From the NCBI GenBank assembly GCA_016713825.1, contig JADJOJ010000005.1, positions 98,925 through 162,924 of the forward strand: DNA of 64,000 nt, in the 5' to 3' direction. This DNA comes from Candidatus Leptofilum gracile. Lineage in GTDB: Bacteria; Chloroflexota; Anaerolineae; Promineifilales; Promineifilaceae. The notes below the pieces were generated by a model. It saw only the letters and a program-made list of their open reading frames with translations. It had not been told where the DNA came from and made no database searches. Below, piece by piece: positions 26,294 through 34,659 of the stretch. Each line of letters begins with the position of its first letter. The stretch's first letter is position 1. The position numbers were made by a program, and so were the translations under genes.

Positions 26294-27013
26294 ATGAACC
26301 TGAAATTGCTAATTTTGTGTTTGAGTTTGCTGTTTTTTGTTGCGTGTGCGGGCGAGCCAGTGGAAGTCACTAGAATCGTTGAAAACGATGTTGAAGTGAC
26401 GAGAGTTGTGGAAGTAACGAGAGAAGTTGTTCAAGAAGTGGAAGTCACTCGTGAAGTTGAACTCCCGGTGGAAGTTATAACTGAGGTTGAGGTAGAAGTG
26501 ACTAGAATTGTAGAGGTAGAGGTGGAGGTAACGGCCGTTCCTACCCAAACACCCACGCCTTTACCCACAAATACACCAGCGCCTGCTACATCCAGTCAAG
26601 ACACCTCAGCACCACCACCGGCAGCAGAACCCAATCTGGAAGAAACGTTATTGAATACGATGGTGCAAACGCGCTCCAATATGCAAAATTTTGGCGGCAT
26701 GATCGACACTGCTTTGAACAGTGGCGGCATTAGTTGTGAGGCCGTTGTAGAAACATATGATAATGTTGTCTTGGCTCCTACCTTTGACGTAAGTGGCGCC
26801 AGCCCAGCTGTGCAAGGTGCCTACGGCTCTTATCGAGCGGCAATAGATGTATTTGGCACTGGAGCCAGGGATATGGCAGAGAATTGCCGTACCGCAATCA
26901 CCAATAACTCTGGTACCTCCATCGGCTTCCAGCAATGGGGTTTGGCCAGACAGCAAGTGAACAATGCTATTGACATTATTCATCCCGCTATCCAGAGTTT
27001 AGGTGGCGATTAA
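26294..27013 (+). CDS. Lipoprotein with VEVTR repeat linker, function unknown
   Basis: A 239-residue protein. Start ATG 26294 follows GGGGGA, and the upstream in-frame extension has no signal role. The signal MNLKLLILCLSLLFFVAC gives a lipobox at FVAC. Residues about 22-82 are a repetitive acidic/basic segment built on V-E-V-T-R units, expected to be an extended or coiled stalk. A Thr/Pro linker follows, then a domain of about 130 residues (TLLNTMVQTRSNMQNFGGMID, two cysteines in ISCEAV and AENCRT). The VEVTR stalk is common in Chloroflexota surface lipoproteins. The C-terminal domain is not recognised. Confidence 0.7.
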   Translation: MNLKLLILCLSLLFFVACAGEPVEVTRIVENDVEVTRVVEVTREVVQEVEVTREVELPVEVITEVEVEVTRIVEVEVEVTAVPTQTPTPLPTNTPAPATSSQDTSAPPPAAEPNLEETLLNTMVQTRSNMQNFGGMIDTALNSGGISCEAVVETYDNVVLAPTFDVSGASPAVQGAYGSYRAAIDVFGTGARDMAENCRTAITNNSGTSIGFQQWGLARQQVNNAIDIIHPAIQSLGGD

Positions 27014-27035
27014 CAGAATTCCCCGATTTGCGTAG

Positions 27036-27075
27036 ATGTCCCCGGAAACTACTCATGGCAAGTTTCCGGGGACAT
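27036..27075. terminator. Bidirectional hairpin between convergent genes
   Basis: Perfect 15-bp arms ATGTCCCCGGAAACT (27036-27050) and its complement (27061-27075) lie between the stop codons of the plus-strand lipoprotein and the minus-strand hydrolase. There is no strong T tract, so the termination role is inferred from position. Confidence 0.55.
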
Positions 27076-27081
27076 TGGAAT

Positions 27082-28083
27082 TTATGATCGCAAAAAGGCA
27101 AGCATCGCGCCGTTTACCGCTTCGGGCGCTTCATTTTGCACCCAATGGTTGCTGTTCGGCACGTAATGGCGCTGGATATTGGGTACCCACTCCTCTAAAT
27201 CTTCAGTTAGGGTGCGGCTGAGGGCGAAATCCTGTTCACCCCAAATGAGCAGGGTGGGGGCGGCGATATGGGCGGTTTGGTTGGCCGCTGGGTAGCGCAA
27301 GGCGCGGTACCAGTTGATCATGCTGGTCATGGCGCGGGGCTGGCTCATGGCGACGGCCATCATTTCCACCTCGTCATCGCTGAAGGCACCGGGTTGGGAT
27401 GTCATTTGTTGGAATGATTGCCGGGCGGTTTGGTGTGGATTGAGGGTGAAAATTAGCTCTGGCAGCAGCGGAAGCTGGAAAAAGAGCATGTACCAAGATT
27501 TGAGCCGCTGTTCCCACCCTTTTTGGAACTCGCGCCACATCGCCTGGGGGTGGGGGGCGTTCATGATGATGAGCTTGTCGGTCATTTGCGGATAATCAGC
27601 CGCAAACTGCCAGCCAACGCCGCCGCCCCAATCGTGGGCGATGATAACGGCCGTTTCCCCCCCAAACTTCCCAATTAACCCCGCAATATCTTTGGTAAGG
27701 GCGTCGAGGCGATACGGCCGTATCCCCCACGGTTTGCTGCTGCGGTTGTACCCCCGCTGGTCTGGCACCACCACGCGGTAACCCGCCTGGGCCAGCGCCG
27801 GAATCTGCTTGCGCCAGGAGACCCAATGCTCCGGGAAGCCGTGCAGCAGCACCGCCAGCGGGCCATCCTTTGGCCCAGCAACCAGCGTGTGCAAAATGAT
27901 GCCGTCCACATCAATAAAGTGGCAGTCGGCGTTCAGCCCCGGATGGGCGGCATTGAGTGCATCCACCGCTTGGGCGGTCAGCCGATCCGTTTTGCGGGCG
28001 ATTTTACTGAGTTGGTAGTTGTGAAAAACAAGCGCGGACCCAAGCAGGCCCGCTTTGAGAAGCCATCTTTTATTTTTAGACAT
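27082..28083 (-). CDS. Alpha/beta hydrolase, epoxide-hydrolase-like
   Basis: A 333-residue protein. An N-terminal hydrophobic stretch (LLKAGLLGSALVFHNYQLSKIA) suggests a membrane anchor. The oxyanion region HGFPEHWVSWRKQIPAL, then VVVPDQRGYNRSSKP and the nucleophile elbow HDWGGGVGWQ with Asp as nucleophile, match epoxide hydrolases and haloalkane dehalogenases, which use Asp rather than Ser. The late His is in NSNHWVQNEAPEAV. The substrate is unknown. It is convergent with the VEVTR lipoprotein and co-directional with, but well separated from, galE. Confidence 0.87.
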   Translation of the reverse strand: MSKNKRWLLKAGLLGSALVFHNYQLSKIARKTDRLTAQAVDALNAAHPGLNADCHFIDVDGIILHTLVAGPKDGPLAVLLHGFPEHWVSWRKQIPALAQAGYRVVVPDQRGYNRSSKPWGIRPYRLDALTKDIAGLIGKFGGETAVIIAHDWGGGVGWQFAADYPQMTDKLIIMNAPHPQAMWREFQKGWEQRLKSWYMLFFQLPLLPELIFTLNPHQTARQSFQQMTSQPGAFSDDEVEMMAVAMSQPRAMTSMINWYRALRYPAANQTAHIAAPTLLIWGEQDFALSRTLTEDLEEWVPNIQRHYVPNSNHWVQNEAPEAVNGAMLAFLRS

Positions 28084-28162
28084 GGGCAGATAATCCTTTT
28101 TGGCTGGATCATACTGCGTTTGAAGGGGATTTCAAGCGGAGGGGATGAGGGGAATGTGAAAA

Positions 28163-28205
28163 GTAAAAAGTGAAAAGTAAGGACAGCTCACTTTTCACTT
28201 TTTAC
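28163..28205. repeat. GTGAAAAGTAAAAAG inverted repeat between galE and hydrolase gene
   Basis: Left arm GTAAAAAGTGAAAAGTAAG (28163-28181) and right arm CTCACTTTTCACTTTTTAC (28187-28205) pair with one mismatch. It lies just past the galE stop and may act as its terminator. Confidence 0.75.
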
Positions 28206-28213
28206 TCAAAAAA

Positions 28214-29197
28214 TTACTTCTCGTACCCTTGGGGATTGGCTACGTGCCACTTCCAGGCCATTTCGATGATTTGGCGCAGGTCGGGGTAGATGGGTGCCCA
28301 GCCGAGGTCATGGTTGATGGTTTCGCTGCTGGCGATGAGGATGGCCGGGTCGCCGGGGCGACGTGGGCCGACTTCGGCGGGGATGGGGTGGCCTGTGACC
28401 GCGCGGGCGGTTTCGATCACCTCACGGATGCTATAGCCACGGCCGTTTCCCAAATTGTACTTGCGGCTGTGTCCCCCATTCAGAATCTCTTTCATCGCCA
28501 AAATGTGCGCTTCGGCCAAATCCACCACGTGAATGTAGTCGCGCACGCAGGTGCCGTCTGGCGTGTCGTAATCGTCGCCGAAGATGGTGATTTTTTCACG
28601 CTGGCCCAGCGCCACCTGCAAAACCAGCGGAATCAGATGGGTTTCCGGGGTGTGATCTTCGCCGCGCGTTTCCGTGGCTCCGCAGGCGTTGAAGTAGCGC
28701 AGGCAGGTGTAGCGCATGTCGTACAGCCGGTCCATCCAGTGCAGGTACCGCTCCAAAATGAATTTGGATTCGCCGTACGGGCTGCCGGGCACAATGCGCT
28801 CATCTTCATCAATGGGCATCCGTTCTGGGTCGTCGAACAGGTTGGCGGTGGAGGAGAGGATGAATCCTTTGACATTGTTGGCTACGGCCGCTTCAATCAA
28901 ATTCAGCCCGTTCACAATGTTGTCGCGCAGGTACATGAACGGTTTTTCTACCGATTCACCCACCAGCGTGTAGGAAGCAAAATGCATGATGCCGTCTGGC
29001 TTGTGGGTGGCGATTGCCGTCTCTATGGCCGCTTTATCGGCTAAATCGCCCTGCACAAACACGGCGTCTGGGTGAACGGCATCCAGGTGGCCCTGGTATA
29101 GATTGTCAAAAACAACCACTTCCGCGCCCGATTGGATGAGGCGCTCTACGGTGGCGCTGCCAATATAGCCCGCGCCGCCGGTTACTAAAATTTTCAT
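28214..29197 (-). CDS. galE: UDP-glucose 4-epimerase
   Basis: A 327-residue short-chain dehydrogenase-type epimerase. The NAD-binding motif GGAGYIGS is at the N terminus, the TANLFDDP region carries the catalytic Ser/Thr neighbourhood, and the active-site pair is YGESKF (Tyr and Lys, YxxxK). Signature stretches are CLRYFNACGA, GDDYDTPDGTCVRDYIHV and YNLGNGRGYSIREVI. It interconverts UDP-galactose and UDP-glucose and closes the Leloir cycle. It is the last gene of the minus-strand set galT-galK-galE, 122 bases after galK. The intervening spacer has a CGGTAATCGG/CCGATTACGG inverted repeat. Confidence 0.95.
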   Translation of the reverse strand: MKILVTGGAGYIGSATVERLIQSGAEVVVFDNLYQGHLDAVHPDAVFVQGDLADKAAIETAIATHKPDGIMHFASYTLVGESVEKPFMYLRDNIVNGLNLIEAAVANNVKGFILSSTANLFDDPERMPIDEDERIVPGSPYGESKFILERYLHWMDRLYDMRYTCLRYFNACGATETRGEDHTPETHLIPLVLQVALGQREKITIFGDDYDTPDGTCVRDYIHVVDLAEAHILAMKEILNGGHSRKYNLGNGRGYSIREVIETARAVTGHPIPAEVGPRRPGDPAILIASSETINHDLGWAPIYPDLRQIIEMAWKWHVANPQGYEK

Positions 29198-29240
29198 TCA
29201 GTTAATCTCCTTGTTTCAGTTGGTCGGTATTCGGTAAACG

Positions 29241-29265
29241 GTAATCGGTATATTTTACCGATTAC
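29241..29265. repeat. GTAATCGGTA inverted repeat between galK and galE
   Basis: Arms GTAATCGGTA (29241-29250) and TACCGATTAC (29256-29265) surround a 5-base loop, with further GGTAATCGG-like and CCGATTACC copies at 29232 and 29279. A related GGTAATCGAACC stretch is found near 44550. Possible intercistronic hairpin. Confidence 0.6.
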
Positions 29266-29319
29266 GGATAACCGCTCACCGATTACCAGTTTTACACAGA
29301 CAATCTTGCAGTACCCCTG

Positions 29320-30480
29320 TCAATTCTGGGTAATGGCAGACGCGCCGTCGCTGGGGTGGCAGACGTAAATTTTGGGGCTGTGGCTGGTTTGCTGATGGTA
29401 TTGGTCGGAAACGGCCGTTACAAACCCCGCCACCTTCGCCTCATGCACCAGCGCCACGGCGCAGCCGCCAAAGCCCGCGCCCGTCATGCGTGCGCCAAAA
29501 CAGCCGTCTTGCGCCTGGGCAATGGTCACGATGACGTTCAGCGCCTCGTTGGTCACTTCAAAATCGTCGCGCAGGCTGGCGTGGCTCTCGTTCATCAGCT
29601 GGCCCAGCAGCGCCGCGTCCGCGTTTTGCATTGCCTTGGCGGCGTTGAGGGTGCGCAAATTTTCGGTAATCACATGGCGGGCACGACGGCGGGTTAGCTC
29701 TGGCAGATTGTCTGCCTCGGCCAGAAATTCGCCAATCGACACATCGCGCAGGGCGGTCACGCCAAAATGGGCGGCGGCGGCTTCGCACTGCTGGCGGCGT
29801 TCGTTGTACGCCGAATCGACCAGGCCGCGTCGGGTGGTGGTGTCTAGAATGACAACGGCCGTTCCCGACCCATCCAGCGCGGGTGGCAATGGCACCAACT
29901 GGGCATCCAGGCTGCGGCAGTCGATGAGCAGCGCGTGCCCCGCCTGCCCCGCCGCCGAAATCATCTGATCCATGATGCCGCAGTTGACGCCCACCCATTT
30001 GTTTTCGGCACGCTGGCTTAGTTTGGCCATTTTAGCCGCGTCCCAGTCGAAGCCAGACAGCTGCTGGAAGGCGCGCGCCGTCGCCAGCTCCAGCGCTGCG
30101 GAGGAGGAGAGCCCGGCCCCTTTGGGCACGTTGCCGGCCATCACGCCCTCCCAGCCGCGCAAGGTGTAGCCATCTGCTTGCAAGGCCCAGGCGACGCCTT
30201 TGAGATATTCGGCCCAGCCGGAGTTTGTGTTTTGCAGGTTGCTGAGGTGGAAAACGGCCGTTTCCCCAAAATCCAGCGAATGCACCGCCACCTGATCATC
30301 CTCACGCGGCCGCAGCGCCAGCCAGATGCCGCGATCAATCGCCATCGGCAGCACAAAGCCGTCGTTGTAGTCGGTGTGCTCGCCAATGAGGTTGACGCGG
30401 CCAGGTGCCTGCACCAACAGCGGCGGCGGGCTGCCAAACTTTTCGGTGAAGGCGGTGGTTACTTTTTGTCGTAAATCCAT
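29320..30480 (-). CDS. galK: Galactokinase
   Basis: A 386-residue GHMP kinase. The galactokinase signature GRVNLIGEHTDYNDGFVLPM is near residue 25, ATP loop GNVPKGAGLSSSAALE near 115, catalytic Asp in VNCGIMDQMISAAG near 170, and the third GHMP motif ARMTGAGFGGCAVAL near 335. It phosphorylates galactose at C1 with ATP. Located between galT and galE on the same strand, it completes the Leloir pathway fed by the GH4 alpha-galactosidase upstream and possibly by the GH42 enzyme at 47-49 kb. Confidence 0.96.
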   Translation of the reverse strand: MDLRQKVTTAFTEKFGSPPPLLVQAPGRVNLIGEHTDYNDGFVLPMAIDRGIWLALRPREDDQVAVHSLDFGETAVFHLSNLQNTNSGWAEYLKGVAWALQADGYTLRGWEGVMAGNVPKGAGLSSSAALELATARAFQQLSGFDWDAAKMAKLSQRAENKWVGVNCGIMDQMISAAGQAGHALLIDCRSLDAQLVPLPPALDGSGTAVVILDTTTRRGLVDSAYNERRQQCEAAAAHFGVTALRDVSIGEFLAEADNLPELTRRRARHVITENLRTLNAAKAMQNADAALLGQLMNESHASLRDDFEVTNEALNVIVTIAQAQDGCFGARMTGAGFGGCAVALVHEAKVAGFVTAVSDQYHQQTSHSPKIYVCHPSDGASAITQN

Positions 30481-30502
30481 CTGTAAATTCTCCTGATTGG
30501 GG

Positions 30503-30535
30503 AGACTTTTGAAGTTTTTAAAACTTCAAAAGTCT
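30503..30535. repeat. AGAC/GTTT mini-palindrome, copy 2 (TTTTGAAG type)
   Basis: Perfect 16-bp arms AGACTTTTGAAGTTTT and AAAACTTCAAAAGTCT flank a single T. It lies 5 bases past the galT stop, between galT and galK. Arm ends match the AGAC and GTTT of the other copies although the middle differs. Confidence 0.85.
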
Positions 30536-30540
30536 GGCGT

Positions 30541-31651
30541 TTACCCGCTTTTGTAATGCACGTCTGGCAAACTGCGCAGGCGGTCGGCGGCCTGTTCGGC
30601 CGTCAGGTCGCGCTGGGCTTCGCCGAGCATTTCGTAGCCGACGAGGAACTTCTTTACCGTGGCGGAACGCAGCAGCGGCGGGTAAAAGTGGGCGTGCAGC
30701 TGCCAGTGTTGGGGCGAATAAGACCTGTCAGGGTTTCGCGGCGCTATTACCATCTGCCGGATCGTTGTGCGAAACCTGACAGGTCTCCGGCTCAAACGGT
30801 GCCCCGTGCCAGCCCATCGAGTAAGGGAAAGCGGTTTCAAACAGATTGTCGTACTTGGTGAGCATCTTTTTGAGGATGTCGGCCAGGGCATTCCGCTCGT
30901 CGTTGGTGAGATCGGGCAGGCGCAGGACGTGGCGACGGGGCAGCAGCAGCAGCTCAAACGGCCAGACCGCCCAGTAGGGCACCACGGCGACCCAATGCTC
31001 ATTTTGCACGACGATGCGTTCTTGCTGTTCTGATTCTAGATTGACATAATCTATGAGGAGGGGACGGCCGTTTTCCGCCCAATACCGCCGCTGAGCCACA
31101 TCCTCCGCCGCTGGCTCGTTGGGCAGGGCGTCTAGCGCCCAAATCTGGCCGTGCGGGTGGGGGTTGGAGCAGCCCATCACCGCCCCTTTGTTCTCGAAAA
31201 TTTGCACCCAGCGGTACGTTTTACCCAGCTCGGTGGCCTGTTCGGCCCAGGTGTCCACCACGCCGCGAATTTCGGGCAGGCTCATCTCTGGCAGCGTCAG
31301 GTCGTGGCGCGGCGAGAAGCACATGACGCGGCACTCACCTTTCACTGCCTGGGAGCGCAGCAGCGGGTGGGTCGGTTCGCCCGCCGTTGGCACGTCGCTG
31401 AGCAGCGCGGCAAAGTCGTTGGGGAAGACGTAGGTGCTGGTGTAGGCGGGATTGGTGTCGCCGCTGGCACGGCCGTTTCCCGGACACAAATAACATTTCG
31501 GATCGTACGCTGGGCGGCTGTCTGGCGGCGCTTTTTCTACCTGGCCCTGCCACGGCCGTTTCATGCGGTGGGGCGATACCTGCACCCATTCATCAATCAA
31601 AGGATTAAACCGCCGGTGCGGATGTTCGGTTGGGTCAAATTCACGGTTCAC
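30541..31651 (-). pseudogene. galT: Galactose-1-phosphate uridylyltransferase, with in-gene palindrome and one-base frameshift
   Basis: The first frame (31651 to 30728, 307 codons) is GalT: FDPTEHPHRRFNPL, NKGAVMGCSNPHPHGQIWA with the catalytic HPH, and FPYSMGWHGAPF. It then reads into a 66-bp inverted repeat and hits a stop. The true C terminus QHWQLHAHFYPPLLRSAT through DVHYKSG follows in another frame down to 30541. One arm of the repeat has GGG where the other implies GG. With one base fewer the frame would read through all 22 inserted codons and join the two halves perfectly. So the gene is either recently broken, or intact with a homopolymer error in the sequence. It makes UDP-galactose from galactose-1-phosphate. 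Confidence 0.88.
30721..30786. repeat. AGAC/GTTT mini-palindrome, copy 3, inserted in galT
   Basis: Left arm AGACCTGTCAGGGTTTCGC (30721-30739) and right arm GCGAAACCTGACAGGTCT (30769-30786) flank a 29-base centre. In other GalT proteins the residues before and after it (GAPF and HWQLHAHF) are nearly adjacent, which marks the element as an insertion. The extra G in the left arm is the frameshift. Confidence 0.9.
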
Positions 31652-31742
31652 GATTCACTTTTCACTTTTTGTAGAAGCGGGGCGAGGCGATTGGTGGCAG
31701 CGATTTTGCACTTTGCCAAGGTTTTTCCCAATCGCCTCGCCC

Positions 31743-33206
31743 CTACGGTTCACTTAATGCTCTTGCTTTGGCCTGCAAAATGTTCAGGCGGGCGTCATCC
31801 CCGGTCAATTCATCGTGTAATTGCTGGATGCGGGCGACGAGGGGGGCGTGTTTGAAAGAGAAGGCGATGTTGCGCACCTGGTGCAGGCGGGCTTGTTGGT
31901 CAGCGGGCGTGAATTCATCGGGGCGGAGGGGGCGGGCGGCACCCCAATCCACATGCACAATCTTCCCGTCTGGCTGGCGGATGATGAAGTTGGCGGCGTG
32001 CCAATCGCCGTTTTCAATGCTCAGCTGCTCGCAAACGAGCTGGTGCAGCAGGATTTCTTCGTACAGGGTGGGGGTGAGGATGTTGGCGTCTTGCCAGGCC
32101 GCTTCCATCACCGTGCTGCCCTGCACAAACGGCTCCAGCGTCAGCCCCAGCAGCGAGGAGAATTGGGTGTTGTAGCCAAAGGCGCGGCTGATGCGCGGCA
32201 CCAGATTTTCTTCCAAAATTAAACGCAGACGGCCACGCGCCGTGACCAGTTCGCCAGTTCCGGTCATGTAGGGCCAATTTTCGGGACGGCCGTTTACCAC
32301 CCGCGCCCCCAATTCAATTTCATGAAACGGTTCCGGGGCGGGCTGCTTCACCACCAAACCCAACTCCGGGGCAATGAGGATGGTGCTGCGCCGGTGTCGC
32401 CCCACAATGTACTCCCCCTTGAGCAGCAAAATTAGGCCGCTGGCTTGCTGGTGCTTTGCTTGCCACGCTTTGATTTGGTCGCTGATGGCAAGTTGCTGGT
32501 TGGCAACGGCCGTTCGCCGCAACAATTCTAGCGTCACCATCTGCCCCATCAGCTCATCAATGAGAAACGTGGCCGGTAATGCTGGCTGGTTGCCAGTGGC
32601 AAAACCGCGCTCGCTGCCGATTTCGGCGTAGAGCTGGTCGATGTAGGCCATGCGGGCGGGCAGGGTGGCTTGTTCACCTAGCTGGGTCTGGCGGATGGCG
32701 TGCAGGCGGCAGAATGCATCGGCCGTTTCGGCCACTGTTTGCCCGGTTTCATCCCCCAGCTGGGCAGCCACCTGCTGCGGATTTGCCCCAAAAAAGCGAA
32801 TGCGGTCGCCAAAATCATGCAAAATTTCGGCGCGCTCCAGCAGCGGATCGCCATTGGCCAGCGGCGGTTGGTAGCCGATGGTGCCGAAGTAATTGGCAAT
32901 CCAGCCGCCCAACGGCCGTGTCAAAAAATCGGGCTCGGCCAGGAACTCGACGGGCACCAGCCGGTCGGTGGGCACAGCCATCAGATGACCGTGCGGATCG
33001 TCAATTTGCAGCAGGTCGGTGATGGTGGGAACGGCCGTTTCCTGCAACCGTTTGATCCAGTTGGCCTCGGCAGTGGGAGACGGCCGTTGCCCCACAATGG
33101 TCACCAGCGCGCCACGGCTTTCTGGCTGGGGCGGCACAAGAAAATCAACAATTTCCGGGCGGCTAAGGGGGATGCCAACAATGGCAAATTGGCGCTGGTT
33201 CATCAT
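31743..33206 (-). CDS. Uncharacterised protein with a protein-kinase/APH-like C-terminal fold
   Basis: A 487-residue soluble protein. The N-terminal 230 residues are not recognised (IVGIPLSRPEIVDFLVPPQP). From about residue 265 it shows kinase-like landmarks: ELGLVVKQPAPEPFHEIELG with a candidate ATP-binding Lys and a helix-C Glu, and IENGDWHAANFIIRQPDGKIVHVDWG resembling the catalytic loop (D with following N) and metal-binding loop of aminoglycoside-phosphotransferase/HipA-like kinases. The substrate is unknown. It lies between the alpha-galactosidase and galT genes on the same strand, so it may act on a sugar or a regulator of this pathway. That is inference. Confidence 0.7.
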   Translation of the reverse strand: MMNQRQFAIVGIPLSRPEIVDFLVPPQPESRGALVTIVGQRPSPTAEANWIKRLQETAVPTITDLLQIDDPHGHLMAVPTDRLVPVEFLAEPDFLTRPLGGWIANYFGTIGYQPPLANGDPLLERAEILHDFGDRIRFFGANPQQVAAQLGDETGQTVAETADAFCRLHAIRQTQLGEQATLPARMAYIDQLYAEIGSERGFATGNQPALPATFLIDELMGQMVTLELLRRTAVANQQLAISDQIKAWQAKHQQASGLILLLKGEYIVGRHRRSTILIAPELGLVVKQPAPEPFHEIELGARVVNGRPENWPYMTGTGELVTARGRLRLILEENLVPRISRAFGYNTQFSSLLGLTLEPFVQGSTVMEAAWQDANILTPTLYEEILLHQLVCEQLSIENGDWHAANFIIRQPDGKIVHVDWGAARPLRPDEFTPADQQARLHQVRNIAFSFKHAPLVARIQQLHDELTGDDARLNILQAKARALSEP

Positions 33207-33248
33207 GCCCCTAGTTTACGCGAAAAGGGCAAAATTCACCCGTGCAAA

Positions 33249-34574
33249 CTACCGGTAAGTTGGCAACCAGTCACTATGGGCTTCAATCAGCTCATCCACC
33301 ATCTCGTGAATCTGCGTCAGGTCCAGTTCGGCGGCGGTGTGTGGATCTAGCATGGCCGCATGGTAGATGTGCTCGCGCTTTTGCGTCAAAGCCGCTTCAA
33401 CTGTGAGGGACTGCACATTGATATTTGTTTGCATTATCGCTGCCAGCTGGGGGGGTAATGCGCCAATTTTCACCGGCTGGATGCCATTCTTGTCTACCAG
33501 GCATGGCACCTCTACCGGTACCCCTGCGGGCAAGTTGTCGATAATGCCATGATTGGGCATATTGCCATAGATGCGGGTCGGTTCTCCTGTTTCAATGGCG
33601 TGGATAATGTCCGCGCCGAATTCGACACTCGGGGCAACTTGAATGGGCTTGTCGGAATCTTCTAATTCGCGTCGCAGATATTCCCACTCCATAATTTGCG
33701 CTTCGCAGCGAAAAATATATTCATCCAGCGGGATGTCGAATGTTTCCAACAGATCGGGTCTGTCGCGCTTGATAAACCAGGGGGTATATTCGCTGAAATG
33801 CTCACTCGACTCCGTGACAAAATAGCCGAGATGCTTGAACATTTCGTAGCGCACATGGTCGGTCATGCGCACAAACCGTTTGGGCCAATTGCCCGTGCGC
33901 TCAAATTCAGCCAGCGTCTCCCGCAGCCGGGGATACGCATCTCTCCCTTCATGTTCTAACTTGAGAAAGAAGGCTACATGATTGATACCGGCGACGAGGT
34001 AGTTGAGTTCATCGCGCGGGATGCCCATGTCATCAGCCAGGTCGTGGGCGGTGTGGGGCACGCTGTGGCAAAGTCCTACTGTTTTGATCGAGGTGGCGCG
34101 GTCAATGGCCCAGCAGTTGATCACCATCGGATTAACGTAGTTGAGGAACTGCACATCGGGGCACAGTTCTTCCATGTCGCGGCACATGTCTAGCAGCACG
34201 GGAATGGTGCGCAGGCCACGCATGATGCCGCCGATGCCTAGCGTATCGGCGATGGTTTGGCGTAATCCGTACTTTTTGGGAATTTCAAAGTCGGTGACGG
34301 TGGCCGGTTTGTAGCCTCCCACCTGAATCATGCTGATGGCGTAGTCGGCTCCATCGAGCGCTTCCCGTCGATCCAGCGTGGCCTGGATGGTGGGTTTGAC
34401 ACCAAGCGCGGCGGCCACTTTCCCGGCGACAATTTTCGAGGTGTGCAGACGTTCGGCGTCAATATCGTGCAAAACCAGTGTTGAATTGCTTAATTCTGGA
34501 AACCTGAGAATGTCTCCCATCAGGTTTTTGGCAAATACGGTGCTGCCCGCGCCAATAAATGTAATTTTGGGCAT
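33249..34574 (-). CDS. Alpha-galactosidase, glycoside hydrolase family 4
   Basis: A 441-residue NAD- and metal-dependent GH4 enzyme. The Rossmann motif FIGAGSTVFAKNLMGDIL is at the N terminus. Diagnostic segments are LHDIDAERL, MIQVGGY, NYVNPMVINCWA and GLCHSVPHTAHDL. The CHSV signature around the metal-binding Cys and His is the one found in MelA-type alpha-galactosidases rather than in phospho-glucosidases. A further metal ligand region is VAGINHVAFFLKLE. It releases galactose from melibiose- or raffinose-like sugars by an oxidation-elimination mechanism. It sits downstream of a sugar ABC transporter and upstream of galT-galK-galE, a coherent uptake and degradation set. Confidence 0.92.
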   Translation of the reverse strand: MPKITFIGAGSTVFAKNLMGDILRFPELSNSTLVLHDIDAERLHTSKIVAGKVAAALGVKPTIQATLDRREALDGADYAISMIQVGGYKPATVTDFEIPKKYGLRQTIADTLGIGGIMRGLRTIPVLLDMCRDMEELCPDVQFLNYVNPMVINCWAIDRATSIKTVGLCHSVPHTAHDLADDMGIPRDELNYLVAGINHVAFFLKLEHEGRDAYPRLRETLAEFERTGNWPKRFVRMTDHVRYEMFKHLGYFVTESSEHFSEYTPWFIKRDRPDLLETFDIPLDEYIFRCEAQIMEWEYLRRELEDSDKPIQVAPSVEFGADIIHAIETGEPTRIYGNMPNHGIIDNLPAGVPVEVPCLVDKNGIQPVKIGALPPQLAAIMQTNINVQSLTVEAALTQKREHIYHAAMLDPHTAAELDLTQIHEMVDELIEAHSDWLPTYR

Positions 34575-34617
34575 GGTGAATTTTCCTTTTCGTCAATATT
34601 AAAGTTGATTTGGGGAT

Positions 34618-34654
34618 GCATGATGCATGACGGTTTAGCCATCACGCATCATGC
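34618..34654. repeat. GCATGATGCATGA inverted repeat
   Basis: Arms GCATGATGCATGA (34618-34630) and TCACGCATCATGC (34642-34654) pair with one mismatch. It lies 6 bases past the stop of the peroxidase-fusion gene and just upstream of the alpha-galactosidase gene. Confidence 0.7.
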
Positions 34655-34659
34655 GAGAA

